A DNA stretch of 64,000 bases from NCBI RefSeq assembly GCF_000213055.1, contig NZ_CM001165.1, positions 2,255,445 to 2,319,444 on the forward strand, in the 5' to 3' direction. The notes beneath the pieces were generated by a model that made no database searches, had not been told where the DNA came from, and saw only the letters and a list, made by a program, of their open reading frames with translations. The stretch is from Streptomyces sp. Tu6071 (GTDB lineage: Bacteria; Actinomycetota; Actinomycetes; Streptomycetales; Streptomycetaceae). Each line of letters begins with the position of its first letter. Positions within the stretch are counted from its first letter, which is position 1. The translations under genes were made by a program, and so were the position numbers. Below are positions 50,609 through 59,578 of the stretch, piece by piece.

Positions 50609-51250
50609 TCACCGCCCCACCTCCGGCAGCGGTCGTGTCGCCACTTCCTTTGCCTCTTCCTCCGGGAGGCCCAGCATGCGGAGGACCATCGTGGCGAGGG
50701 TGGTGGCGGTTTGGTCGGGGGGGAGGTCGGGGCGGGCGAAGCGGAGGTCGATCAGGGCGAGGAGGGAGCCGCCCACCGCCGTGAGGGCGGCCAGGGGGTC
50801 GGTGGTGGTGAAGCGGCCCGTGGTGATGCCCAGTTCGATGTCGCGGCGGGCGCGGGGGGCCAGGCCCTGGTCGGAGTGGAGGTAGGCGAGGGCGCGGTGG
50901 CGCAGGACGCGCATCAGTTCGGGGTGCGAGTCGGCCATGCGGACGCTGAGGCGGAAACCGGCGGCGAGGAGTTCGGCGGGGTCGTCGACGGAGGCCAGCC
51001 GGGCATCGAAGGTGCTGCCGAACTCCTCCAGCGCGTCCTCGACCGCCGCCTCGAAGAGTTCCGTCTTCGACGAGAAGTGGTTGTAGAAGGAGCCGAAGCC
51101 GACGTCGGCGCGCTGGGCGATCTCCTGGATGCTCACGCTCGTGTCCCCGTCCTCCGCGAGGACCTGGCGGGCGGCGCGCAGGAGCGCCTGCCGGGTCCTG
51201 GCCCGGCGGCGGGTGTTGCGGTCGTCGCCTGTGGGGGCTGGGGTCGGCAT
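50609..51250 (-). CDS. TetR-family regulator of the divergent catabolic operon
   Basis: 213 aa. HTH at about 18-62 (RQALLRAARQVLAEDG, ADVGFGSFYNHFSSKTELF). The ATG is seven bases after TAGACT, implying a leaderless mRNA. Palindromes TTGATGA-TT-TCATCAA lie in the intergenic region with the operon, as expected for autoregulation and repression of the neighbouring operon. Confidence 0.88.
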   Translation of the reverse strand: MPTPAPTGDDRNTRRRARTRQALLRAARQVLAEDGDTSVSIQEIAQRADVGFGSFYNHFSSKTELFEAAVEDALEEFGSTFDARLASVDDPAELLAAGFRLSVRMADSHPELMRVLRHRALAYLHSDQGLAPRARRDIELGITTGRFTTTDPLAALTAVGGSLLALIDLRFARPDLPPDQTATTLATMVLRMLGLPEEEAKEVATRPLPEVGR

Positions 51251-51282
51251 GCGGGGAAGTCTAGCAACGGCCGGTCACAGAG

Positions 51283-51364
51283 TTGATGATTTCATCAATT
51301 TCTCATGACGAGCGGACGCCGACCCATTGACGTGGGACTTCATCAATGTTGATGATTTCATCAG
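51283..51364. promoter_or_regulatory. TetR operators and catabolic operon promoter
   Basis: A palindrome TTGATGA-TT-TCATCAA at 51283-51298 and overlapping dyads at 51340-51355 and 51349-51364. A TTGACG (51327-51332) and GATGAT (51351-51356), 18 bp apart, could be the operon's -35/-10, the latter lying within the operator. Confidence 0.75.
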
Positions 51365-51390
51365 TCGGCACCGACGCCAGGAGGACCCCC

Positions 51391-52530
51391 ATGCCGGACC
51401 TCGTCACACCGCACCAGGATCTGCACAGCGAGCGCGGAGCGCTGCGGGGGGAGCATCCCGGGCGCTCGCGCAATCCCGTGATCAAAGCCGCCGATCTCGC
51501 CTGGCTGGAGTTCGAGAAGCCCGATCTCGACCGGGCCGAGGTCTTCGCCCGCGATTTCGGGTTCGGCGTCGCGGCCCGGACGCCGGACGCCCTGTGGCTG
51601 CGCGGGGTCTTCGGGGGGCCGCCGTGCATGGTGATCCGCGCCGCTCCCGTCTCGCGCTTCGTCGGGCCCGTCTTCCGGGCCGCCGAGCGTGCCGACCTCG
51701 CGCGGCTCGCGCGGGTCACGGGGACCTCGGTCGTCCCCTCGGACGTGCCGGGGGGCGGCGAGGCCGTCGCGCTGCTCGATCCCTCCGGGTTCCCGGTACG
51801 GGTCGCGCACTGCGCGGAGCCGCTCGCGGCGCTGCCCGGACAGCGGGCGCTCACGCTCAACACGGGCGCCGCGCCCCGTACCCGTACCGCCCCCCGCGTC
51901 GACGTCACGCAGCGGGCGCCCCGCGAGCCCGCGCGGGTGCAGCGGCTCGGGCACGTCGTCCTGGAGACGCGGGTCTTCCGGCGCACGCTCGACTGGTACC
52001 TCGACACGCTCGGGCTGATCGTGAGCGACTTCCTCTTCCTCGACGGGCAGCGCGAGCGCGGGCCCACGATGGCCTTCATCCGCTGCGACCGGGGCGGGGT
52101 GCCCGCCGATCACCACACGCTCGCGCTGCACCTCGGGCCCGGGACCGGCTACGTGCACTCGGCGTACCAGGTGACCGACCTCGACGCGCTCGCCGCCGGG
52201 GGCGAGTACCTCACCGAGCGCGGTTACCAGCGCAGTTGGGGCATCGGGCGGCACATCCAGGGCAGCCAGCTCTTCGACTACTGGCGCGATCCCGACCGTT
52301 TCATGCTGGAGCACTTCGCCGACGGCGACCTCTTCACCTGCGACGTCGAGGCCGGCTGGGCGCCCATGTCGGGCAGCGGCCTCGCGCAGTGGGGGCCGCC
52401 CGTGACGCGCGACTTCCTCGGCGCCAGTCCCTCGCCCGCCCGCCTGCGCGAGGTCGTGCGCGCCCTGCGCGACGACACCGAACTCGATCCGCCCCGGCTC
52501 CTCGCCCTCCTGAAAGCGATGAACTCATGA
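51391..52530 (+). CDS. VOC-superfamily extradiol dioxygenase
   Basis: 379-aa, two VOC modules. The C-terminal module carries the probable metal ligands: His in QRLGHVVLET, His in HHTLALHLG and Glu in RFMLEHFADG. It is larger than most catechol 2,3-dioxygenases but of the same build and should cleave a catechol- or hydroquinone-type ring. AGGAGG precedes the ATG by six bases. First gene of a five-gene coupled operon. Confidence 0.85.
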   Translation: MPDLVTPHQDLHSERGALRGEHPGRSRNPVIKAADLAWLEFEKPDLDRAEVFARDFGFGVAARTPDALWLRGVFGGPPCMVIRAAPVSRFVGPVFRAAERADLARLARVTGTSVVPSDVPGGGEAVALLDPSGFPVRVAHCAEPLAALPGQRALTLNTGAAPRTRTAPRVDVTQRAPREPARVQRLGHVVLETRVFRRTLDWYLDTLGLIVSDFLFLDGQRERGPTMAFIRCDRGGVPADHHTLALHLGPGTGYVHSAYQVTDLDALAAGGEYLTERGYQRSWGIGRHIQGSQLFDYWRDPDRFMLEHFADGDLFTCDVEAGWAPMSGSGLAQWGPPVTRDFLGASPSPARLREVVRALRDDTELDPPRLLALLKAMNS

Positions 52531-53486
52531 CGACGAATGTTCTGCGGACCGTTGACGGCTGGTGGGTCGTACGGGGGGAGTCCGCCGTACGGGTCGCGAC
52601 CGGCGCCCGCACCACCGCCGAGCTGCTCGCCGCGCGCGACGCGGTACGGGAGGCGGCAGTGGGGGCGGCGGCCGGGGGCGGCGAATCCGTGGCCCTCGCC
52701 GGGCTCACCCCCCTCTCCCCCGTCACGACGCCCTGCCGCGTCGTCGCGCAGATGGTCAACTATCGCTCGCACGCCCGTGATTCCGGGTTCACGGGCGAGG
52801 TTCCTCCGGCCTTCTTCCGCAAGGCGTCCGGCTCGGTGAGCGGGGCACGGGACGCCATCGTGCGGCCCGCCCACGTGCGCTTCCTCGACTACGAGGTCGA
52901 GCTGGGGCTCGTGATGGGCGCCCCGCTGCGCGTCGGGGACGTCGTGGAGGAAGGCGAACTGTCGCGATATGTCGCGGGGTTCGTCGTCGCCGACGACGTG
53001 AGCGCGCGCGACGTCCAGCTCACCAAGACGCAGTTCTACGAAAGCAAGTCGTACCCCGGGTTCACGCCGACCGGGCCCTGCCTCGCGCTCCTCGAACCCG
53101 AGGACTTCGCCCACTTCGGCAATCTGCGGCTGCGGCTCTCCGTCAACGGCGAGGTGCGCCAGGACCGCACCGTGGCCGACATGATCGTGCGGCCCGCGCG
53201 GGCGCTGAGCCTGCTCGCCCGGTTCCAGGCGCTCGACCCCGGCGACCTGCTGCTCACCGGGACGCCGGGCGGGACCGCGCTCAAGGCCCCCGCGAAGGCG
53301 GTCGAGAAGCTCGGGGCGCTGCTGCCCGCCGAGGTGAAGTGGAAGGTCTTCTTCAAGAGCCAGGCGCGCAACGACGCCTATCTGCGGCCCGGGGACGTCG
53401 TCACCGCCTCGATCCGGACGCCGGACGGGCGGATCGACCTCGGGGAGCAGCGGAACGTGGTCGCGGCGGCGGAGGGCGAGGCGTGA
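52527..53486 (+). CDS. Fumarylacetoacetate hydrolase (FAH) family protein
   Basis: 319 aa. The metal-binding core DYEVELGLVMG, DDVSARDVQ and TGTPGG are present, as is the KSYPGFTPTGP loop. FAH-family enzymes hydrolyse or decarboxylate dioxo-acids from ring cleavage. ATGA overlap with the dioxygenase gene. The substrate is not defined; the acetoacetyl-CoA synthetase in the same operon suggests acetoacetate as a product. Confidence 0.9.
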   Translation: MTTNVLRTVDGWWVVRGESAVRVATGARTTAELLAARDAVREAAVGAAAGGGESVALAGLTPLSPVTTPCRVVAQMVNYRSHARDSGFTGEVPPAFFRKASGSVSGARDAIVRPAHVRFLDYEVELGLVMGAPLRVGDVVEEGELSRYVAGFVVADDVSARDVQLTKTQFYESKSYPGFTPTGPCLALLEPEDFAHFGNLRLRLSVNGEVRQDRTVADMIVRPARALSLLARFQALDPGDLLLTGTPGGTALKAPAKAVEKLGALLPAEVKWKVFFKSQARNDAYLRPGDVVTASIRTPDGRIDLGEQRNVVAAAEGEA

Positions 53487-55378
53487 GCGAGGAGGACGGC
53501 GAGGGCGGGAGCCCGCGCGGGCGCACCGGGGACGGAGCGGCGGTGCGCGAACCCGGCGCTGTGGAGACGCCGCGTGAACCCGGCGCCGAGACCCCTCGCG
53601 GACCCGGCCTGGTAGAGACCGTGTCCGAGCCCGGCACCATAGAGACGCCGCACGAACCCGGAGCCACCAAGCCCCCTCACGCCCCCGGCCCCGTCGAGGC
53701 GCCGCGGGGACCCGCCCCCGTCGAGGCGCCGCACGGACCCGGCCCCGTCAAGGCGCCGCGCGGACCCGGCCCCGTCGGGGCGCCGCGCGGACCCGGCCCC
53801 GTCGACGCCCTCCGCGGGCGCTCCGTTCCCGTCGTCATCGTCGGGGCCGGGCCCGTCGGGGTCACGACCGCGCTGCTGCTCGCGCGGTACGGCGTGCGCA
53901 GTGTGGTGCTCGAACGGCACCGCGACGTGTACCCCTTGCCCCGCGCCGTCGCGACCGACGACGAGGTGTGCCGCATCCTCCAGGCGGTCGGCGTGTACGA
54001 GTCCTTCGCGGCGGTGTCGCGGCCCGCGCGCGGACTGCGGCTGCTCGACGCGGGGCACGACGTGATCGCCGAGTTCCGGCGTACCGAGCGGGGCTCGCAC
54101 GGGTTCGCGCAGACCCGGATGTTCGATCAGCCGGTCCTGGAGCGGCTGTTGCGGGACGCGCTGGCGGACCGGCGGGAGGCCGAGCTGTGGGGCGGGGTCG
54201 AGGTCGTCTCCGTACAGGAGGAGGAGGGCGGTTCCCGCGTGCGGTTCCGCGACGCCGCGGGGCGCGCGGGCGAGGTCCGCGCCTCGTACGTCCTCGCGTG
54301 CGACGGGGCCGGGAGCCCGCTGCGCGAAGCGTGCGGGATCGGCTTCGAGGACCTGCGGTTCGAGGAGAGCTGGACGGTGCTCGACGTGCGGACCCCGGCC
54401 GCCGTGCGGACCTGGGAGGGCGTGGACCAGGTGTGCGACCCGCGCCGGCCCGCGACCTTCATGCGGATCGGCGAGGACCGCTACCGCTGGGAGTTCCGGC
54501 TCGGCGCGGACGAGGACCCGGACGAGGCGGGCGTGCGCGCGCTCGTCGCGCCGTGGGTGGAGCCCGCGCCCGGCGAGGAGTTCGAGGTGCTGCGCACGGC
54601 GCGGTACACCTTCAGGGCCCGGCTCGCCGAGCGCTGGCGGCACGGGCGTGTCTTCCTCCTCGGCGACGCCGCGCACCAGACGCCGCCGTTCGTCGGGCAG
54701 GGGCTGTGCGCGGGAATGCGCGACGCGGCGAACCTGAGCTGGAAGCTCGCGCGCGTGCTCGGCGGCGGTGCGGACGAGCGGCTGCTCGACACGTACGAGA
54801 GTGAACGCAGGCCGCACGCGCGGAAGTTGATCCTGGCAGCCGTCGCCACCGGGTGGGCGATGACCGGCGGGCAGGACCGCGCGGCGGCGCTGCGGCGGGC
54901 CGCCGTGGGGGCCGTGTGCCGGGTGCCGGGTGTGACGCGGCTCGCGGGGAACGGGCTCGCGCCACCGCTGCGACGCGGGGTGCTGAGCGCGGGACGGCTC
55001 GGGGGGCGTTTCTGTCCGCAGCCCGGGATGCGGGACGGGACGTTCGACGACGTGCTCGGGCCCTCCTTCGCGCTCGTGAGCGGCGCGCCCGCCCTCACCC
55101 CCGCCCTGCGTCCGCTCGCCGCCGCGCTCGGCGCGCGGCTCGTCCCCGCGCACGGGCTCGGCGACGGCGGGGCGCTCGCCGCCTGGCTGCGCGCGGGCGG
55201 CGCGGACGCCGTGCTCGTCCGGCCCGACCGCGTCGTGCTCGACGCCGTGCCGCGCGGCGGGCGGGAGTTCACGGGGATCGCGGGGTGGGCGCCGCTGCTC
55301 AGGACGGGGCGGGCGGCGCGTACGGACGTCGACGCGCGCGCCCCGTCGCCCGCCGAGCCCTTCTCCCTCATCCACTGA
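53483..55378 (+). CDS. FAD-dependent aromatic hydroxylase with repeat-rich N-terminal extension
   Basis: 631-aa class A flavin monooxygenase (MhpA/PheA type). FAD motif GAGPVG is at 121-126, and GDAAHQTPPFVGQGL marks the second FAD-binding site. The first ~114 residues are a disordered extension made of 10-aa repeats like GPGPVxAPRG, absent from usual homologues, which begin at about residue 114. GTG 53483 overlaps the FAH stop (GTGA), which supports translation of the extension. It should supply a diphenol to the dioxygenase. Confidence 0.88.
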   Translation: MSEEDGEGGSPRGRTGDGAAVREPGAVETPREPGAETPRGPGLVETVSEPGTIETPHEPGATKPPHAPGPVEAPRGPAPVEAPHGPGPVKAPRGPGPVGAPRGPGPVDALRGRSVPVVIVGAGPVGVTTALLLARYGVRSVVLERHRDVYPLPRAVATDDEVCRILQAVGVYESFAAVSRPARGLRLLDAGHDVIAEFRRTERGSHGFAQTRMFDQPVLERLLRDALADRREAELWGGVEVVSVQEEEGGSRVRFRDAAGRAGEVRASYVLACDGAGSPLREACGIGFEDLRFEESWTVLDVRTPAAVRTWEGVDQVCDPRRPATFMRIGEDRYRWEFRLGADEDPDEAGVRALVAPWVEPAPGEEFEVLRTARYTFRARLAERWRHGRVFLLGDAAHQTPPFVGQGLCAGMRDAANLSWKLARVLGGGADERLLDTYESERRPHARKLILAAVATGWAMTGGQDRAAALRRAAVGAVCRVPGVTRLAGNGLAPPLRRGVLSAGRLGGRFCPQPGMRDGTFDDVLGPSFALVSGAPALTPALRPLAAALGARLVPAHGLGDGGALAAWLRAGGADAVLVRPDRVVLDAVPRGGREFTGIAGWAPLLRTGRAARTDVDARAPSPAEPFSLIH

Positions 55379-55409
55379 CCGTCTTCGACTCGTTCAGGAG
55401 CCGCACTTC

Positions 55410-57419
55410 ATGAGCACCACGCCCGCCCCCTTCTGGTCCCCGGACCCGCAGGTGGCCGCCGGGAGCCGTATCGCCGATTTCGCCCGCCACGCCGCCGCCT
55501 CGCACGGCGCCCCGCTGCCCGACGCGAGCGACTACGCGGCCCTGCACCGCTGGTCGGTGGCGGATGCCGAGGGCTTCTGGGGGGCGGTGTGGGAGTACTT
55601 CGGGATACGGGCCGAGACGCCGTACGAGCGGGTGCTCGGCGCGGACGCGATGCCAGGCGCCGAGTGGTTCCCCGGGGCCCGTCTCAACTACGCGCGGCAC
55701 CTGCTCGACGCGCTCGACCCGGAGCGCACCGCGATCGTCGCGCTCGACGAGACGGGCGCGGCGCGTGAGCTGAGCGGGGCCGGGCTGCGGGCGCGCGTCG
55801 GGGCGCTGGCCGCGACACTGCGCGGGCTCGGGGTCGGCGAGGGCGACCGCGTCGTCGCGTACCTGCCGCACACGGAGCACGCCGTGATCGGGCTGCTCGC
55901 GAGCGCGAGTCTCGGCGCGGTGTGGTCGGTGTGCGGGCAGGACTACGCGCCGAAGGCCGCCGCCGACCGCTTCGCGCAGCTCGAACCTGTCGTGCTCCTC
56001 GCCGCCGACGGCTACCGCTTCAACGGCACCGCGCACGACCGTCGCGAGGCGACCGCGCGCCTCGCCGCCGCGCTGCCCACGCTCAAGGCGGTCGTGCGCG
56101 TGGACCACCTGGGCCTGGACGGGGACGGGCCGGCGCTGCCCGTACCGGCCGTGGCCTGGGCCGAGGCGGTGAGCGGGCCCGGGATCGCGCCCGTCCCCGT
56201 CGCCTTCGACCACCCGCTGTGGATCGTGTTCTCGTCCGGCACGACGGGGCTGCCGAAGGGCATCGTGCACGGGCACGGCGGCGTGCTCGTCGAGCACCTC
56301 AAGACGCTGGGCCTGCACTGCGACCTCGGGCCCGGCGAGCGGCTCCTGTGGTACACGACGACGCACTGGATGATGTGGAACCTCGTCGTCTCCGCGCTCC
56401 TGACGGGGGCCTCGATCTGCGTGTACGACGGCAGTCCGGTGCCGGCGGCGCGGCCCGACGTGCTGTGGGAGCTGGCGGCGCGGCACGGCGTGACGTTCTT
56501 CGGGACGAGTCCGCAGTACCTGCTCGGCATGGAGAAGCTCGGCATCGAGCCGGGGGCCGCGCACGACCTATCGGGCGTGCGCGGCATCGGCTGCACGGGC
56601 TCGACGCTGCCCGCCTCGGCCTATCCGTGGGTACGGGACCACGTCGGCGCCCACGTACAGCTCGTCTCGACGAGCGGCGGGACCGACATCGTCTCGGGCT
56701 TCGCGGGGGGCGCGCCGACGACGCCGGTGTGGGCGGGCGAGCTGTCGGTGCCGAACCTGGGGGTGGCGCTCGCGGCCTACGACCCGGAGGGGAACGCGGT
56801 CGTGGACCGGGTCGGTGAGCTGGTCGTGACGCGGCCCCTGCCGTCGATGCCGCTGTACTTCTGGAACGACCCGGAGGGGGAGCGCCACCGCGCCGCGTAC
56901 TTCGGCGTGTACCCGGGCGTGTGGCGGCACGGCGACTGGATCACGCTCACCTCGCACGGCTCCGTCGTCGTGCACGGCCGCTCGGACGCGACGCTCAACC
57001 GCAACGGGGTGCGGCTCGGCAGCGCGGACATCCACGACGTCGTGGAACGGCGGCCGGAGATCGCCGAAGCGCTCGTGATCGGGGCGGAGGAGGAGGACGG
57101 CGGGTACTGGATGCCGCTGTTCGTGCGGCTCGCGCCCGGCGCGGTGCTCGACGACGCCTTGCGCGGGCGGATACGGGACGCGATCCGCGAGGGGGCCTCG
57201 CCCCGGCACGTACCGGACGAGGTGATCGAGGTGCCGGGGGTGCCGCACACGCGGACGGGCAAGAAGCTGGAGGTTCCCGTGAAGCGGCTGTTGCAGGGGG
57301 CCGACCTGGCGGCGACCGTCAATCCGATGACGGTGGACGCTCCTGAACTGCTGGAGTTCTTCGCTCGTCTGGGTGAGGAACGCCGTGCGGTGCGGCGGCG
57401 GGCCGGGGGTGCCTCGTGA
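55410..57419 (+). CDS. Acetoacetyl-CoA synthetase (acetoacetate-CoA ligase)
   Basis: 669-aa adenylate-forming enzyme activating acetoacetate with ATP and CoA. The AMP-binding motif is VFSSGTTGLPKGIVHGHGG; the hinge region is YFGVYPGVWRHGDWI and the catalytic Lys lies near the C-terminus (HTRTGKKLEVPVKR). In this operon it would salvage acetoacetate released by the FAH enzyme. Confidence 0.94.
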   Translation: MSTTPAPFWSPDPQVAAGSRIADFARHAAASHGAPLPDASDYAALHRWSVADAEGFWGAVWEYFGIRAETPYERVLGADAMPGAEWFPGARLNYARHLLDALDPERTAIVALDETGAARELSGAGLRARVGALAATLRGLGVGEGDRVVAYLPHTEHAVIGLLASASLGAVWSVCGQDYAPKAAADRFAQLEPVVLLAADGYRFNGTAHDRREATARLAAALPTLKAVVRVDHLGLDGDGPALPVPAVAWAEAVSGPGIAPVPVAFDHPLWIVFSSGTTGLPKGIVHGHGGVLVEHLKTLGLHCDLGPGERLLWYTTTHWMMWNLVVSALLTGASICVYDGSPVPAARPDVLWELAARHGVTFFGTSPQYLLGMEKLGIEPGAAHDLSGVRGIGCTGSTLPASAYPWVRDHVGAHVQLVSTSGGTDIVSGFAGGAPTTPVWAGELSVPNLGVALAAYDPEGNAVVDRVGELVVTRPLPSMPLYFWNDPEGERHRAAYFGVYPGVWRHGDWITLTSHGSVVVHGRSDATLNRNGVRLGSADIHDVVERRPEIAEALVIGAEEEDGGYWMPLFVRLAPGAVLDDALRGRIRDAIREGASPRHVPDEVIEVPGVPHTRTGKKLEVPVKRLLQGADLAATVNPMTVDAPELLEFFARLGEERRAVRRRAGGAS

Positions 57420-58387
57420 GCGCGACGGAGCGTACGGAGCGTACGGAGGGGGCGGGGAACGAGCCCGTACCGCCCTTGCCCGGTGTCCTGGACGTGCACG
57501 CGCACTACGTGACGCCCGCGCTCCGTGCCGCCCTGGAGGCGGCCGGGCACGGGCGGCCGGACGGGATGCCCGCCATCCCGGACTGGTCGCCCGAGGAGGC
57601 CCTGGCGCTCATGGACCGTACGGGGGTCGCCGCCGCGCTGCTCTCCGTGTCCTCGCCCGGCGTGCACTTCGGTGACGACGCGGCGGCGCGGGCGCTCGCG
57701 CGGCGGGTCAACGAGGAGGGCGCCGCGCTCGTCGCCGCGCACCCGGGCCGCTTCGGGCTCCTCGCCTCGCTGCCGCTGCCCGATCTCGCGGGGGCGCGCG
57801 AGGAGGCGCGGTACGCGCTCGACGCACTCGGCGCGGACGGCATCGCGCTCCAGACGCAGTACGGGGGGCGGCACATCGGCGACGCGGCCTTCGAGCCGCT
57901 GCTCGGCGACCTCTCCGCGCGCGGGGCCGTCGTCGTGCTCCACCCGACCTCGCCCGCGTGCTTCGAGGCGGTCGCGGACGGGTTCCCCCGGCCCATGCTG
58001 GAGTTCCCCTTCGAGACCGCGCGGGCCGTGGCCGGGCTCGTGCTCGGCGGCGCCCTCGACCGGCATCCGGGCATCCGCTTCGTGGTGCCGCACGCGGGAG
58101 GCGCGCTGCCCGTACTGACCGACCGGATCGCGGCGTTCGCGCTCGCGTCCGGGAACGACGTGGACGTGTACGGGCATCTGCGGCGGCTGTACTACGACCT
58201 CGCCGGGTTCCCTCTGCCGCGTCAGCTCCCCGCGTTGTTGACGCTCACGGACGAGGAGCATGTGCTGTACGGGAGTGATTTTCCGTTCACGCCGGGGTGG
58301 GTGGTGGAGGGGATGGCGGCGACGCTTGCGCGGGGGGTGGGGTTCGCGCGGGGGGACGGGGTTTTCCGGCGGTTCGCGGGGGCCTAG
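57416..58387 (+). CDS. Amidohydrolase, ACMSD-like (aminocarboxymuconate-semialdehyde decarboxylase family)
   Basis: 323 aa. Metal ligands: HAH in VLDVHAHYVTP (residues ~28-30), His in VVLHPTSPA, His in VVPHAGGALP and Asp in LYGSDFPFTPG. The family does non-oxidative decarboxylation or hydrolysis of carboxymuconate-type intermediates. GTG 57416 overlaps the preceding stop (GTGA). Last gene of the operon. Confidence 0.9.
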   Translation: MSATERTERTEGAGNEPVPPLPGVLDVHAHYVTPALRAALEAAGHGRPDGMPAIPDWSPEEALALMDRTGVAAALLSVSSPGVHFGDDAAARALARRVNEEGAALVAAHPGRFGLLASLPLPDLAGAREEARYALDALGADGIALQTQYGGRHIGDAAFEPLLGDLSARGAVVVLHPTSPACFEAVADGFPRPMLEFPFETARAVAGLVLGGALDRHPGIRFVVPHAGGALPVLTDRIAAFALASGNDVDVYGHLRRLYYDLAGFPLPRQLPALLTLTDEEHVLYGSDFPFTPGWVVEGMAATLARGVGFARGDGVFRRFAGA

Positions 58388-58409
58388 TGCCGGCCGGGCG
58401 GGCGGATTC

Positions 58410-58455
58410 GGGGCTCCGCCCCGGGCCCCGCTCCTCAAACGCCGGAGGGGCTGGA
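58410..58455. repeat. Dispersed Streptomyces-type REP sequence
   Basis: GGGGCTCCGCCCCGGGCCCC followed by GCTCCTCAAACGCCGGAGGGGCTGGA, a palindromic block found in many copies between genes of Streptomyces genomes. It lies between the operon end and ku. Confidence 0.6.
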
Positions 58456-58465
58456 GTTTTCCCGG

Positions 58466-58518
58466 CCCGGATCTTTGCTCGGCCGGGATCTTTGCTCGGC
58501 CGGGATCTTTGCCCGGCC
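58466..58518. repeat. 17-bp tandem repeat, three copies
   Basis: Unit CCGGGATCTTTGCTCGG with exact 17-bp spacing (positions 58471, 58488, 58505 for the ATC). It ends just before the ku stop. Confidence 0.75.
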
Positions 58519-58523
58519 CGGGG

Positions 58524-59495
58524 CTAGGACGCCTTTTTGCGGGGCGGAGTTGTTTTCTTTTTTGGTGGTGTCTTCTTCGCCGCCGTCTTTTTCGCCGGGG
58601 ATGTCTTCTTCGCCGGGGCGGTCTTCTTCGCTGATGTCGTCTTCTTCTTCGGGGGCGCCTTCTTCTTCCTGTCCTCCAGTTGGTGGACCTCCGCGACCTC
58701 CTCGTCCGAGGGGTCGCCGCCGCGCGACTCCTGGGCCGCCTTCACGCTGTTCTCCAGGGCCGCCATCAGGTCGATGACCTTGCCGCCGCCCGCCGGGCGT
58801 TCCGGGGCCGGGAGTTCGTGGCCCTCGGTCTTCGCGGCGATCATCTCCTCGACGGCCTGCCGGTAGTCGTCGTGCAGGTCGTTCACGTCGGCCTCGCCGA
58901 GGGTGTCCATGAGGGACTCGGCGAGGTCGAGTTCCTTGTCGCGGACCTTGACGTCCTCGGTCGGGGCCACGCCCTCGGGGACACGGATCTCGTCGGGCCA
59001 GTGCAGTCCGTGCAGGACGATGACGTCGCCGACGACGCGGAGCATCCCGAGCCGTTCCTTGCCGCGCAGCGCGAACTTCGCGAGCGCGACGCGGTTGCCG
59101 CGCTTGAGCGCCTCGCGCAGCAGCGTGTACGGCTTCGCGGCGTTCGAGCCGCCCGAGGCGAGGTAGTAGGCGGCGTCCATCTGGAGCGGGTCGATGCTGT
59201 CCGCGGGGACGAAGGCGACGATGTCGATCGTCTTGGTCGTCGGCAGCGGGAGCGAGGCGAGGTCCTCGTCGGTGATGGGGATGAGGCTGCCGTCCGCGTC
59301 CTCGTACGCCTTGCCGATCTCGTCGCCCGAGACCTCCTTGTCCTCCAGCTCGCACACCTTGCGGTAGCGGACCCGGCCGCCGTCCTCGGTGTGGATCTGG
59401 CGGAAGGAGACGGTGTGGTTCTCGGTGGCGTTGACGAGTTTCACCGGGATGCTGACCAGGCCGAAGGAGACCGCGCCGTTCCAGATCGATCGCAC
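58524..59495 (-). CDS. ku: Ku protein (bacterial NHEJ)
   Basis: 323-aa homodimeric ring that binds double-strand break ends and recruits LigD-type enzymes. The Ku core starts MRSIWNGAVSFGLVSIPVKLV and covers residues 1-255. The C-terminal ~55 residues are a Lys/Pro/Thr-rich tail (KKKTTSAKKT repeats), the extended type found in actinobacteria that aids DNA binding. GTG start at 59495. Divergent from the LigD-type polymerase gene, 83 bp away. Confidence 0.95.
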   Translation of the reverse strand: MRSIWNGAVSFGLVSIPVKLVNATENHTVSFRQIHTEDGGRVRYRKVCELEDKEVSGDEIGKAYEDADGSLIPITDEDLASLPLPTTKTIDIVAFVPADSIDPLQMDAAYYLASGGSNAAKPYTLLREALKRGNRVALAKFALRGKERLGMLRVVGDVIVLHGLHWPDEIRVPEGVAPTEDVKVRDKELDLAESLMDTLGEADVNDLHDDYRQAVEEMIAAKTEGHELPAPERPAGGGKVIDLMAALENSVKAAQESRGGDPSDEEVAEVHQLEDRKKKAPPKKKTTSAKKTAPAKKTSPAKKTAAKKTPPKKKTTPPRKKAS

Positions 59496-59578
59496 GTCGC
59501 TGCCTTTCGCCGGAGGGCTCCCGCCGTGGACTCGCGCCGGGAAGAGTGATCGCCCGCTTTGCGTGGAATTCTTATCGT

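Noticed and set aside
53560..53815. CRISPR-like array in the 30-nt repeats of the hydroxylase gene
   Set aside because: Repeats are contiguous, imperfect and in frame with coding sequence, without spacers or cas genes.
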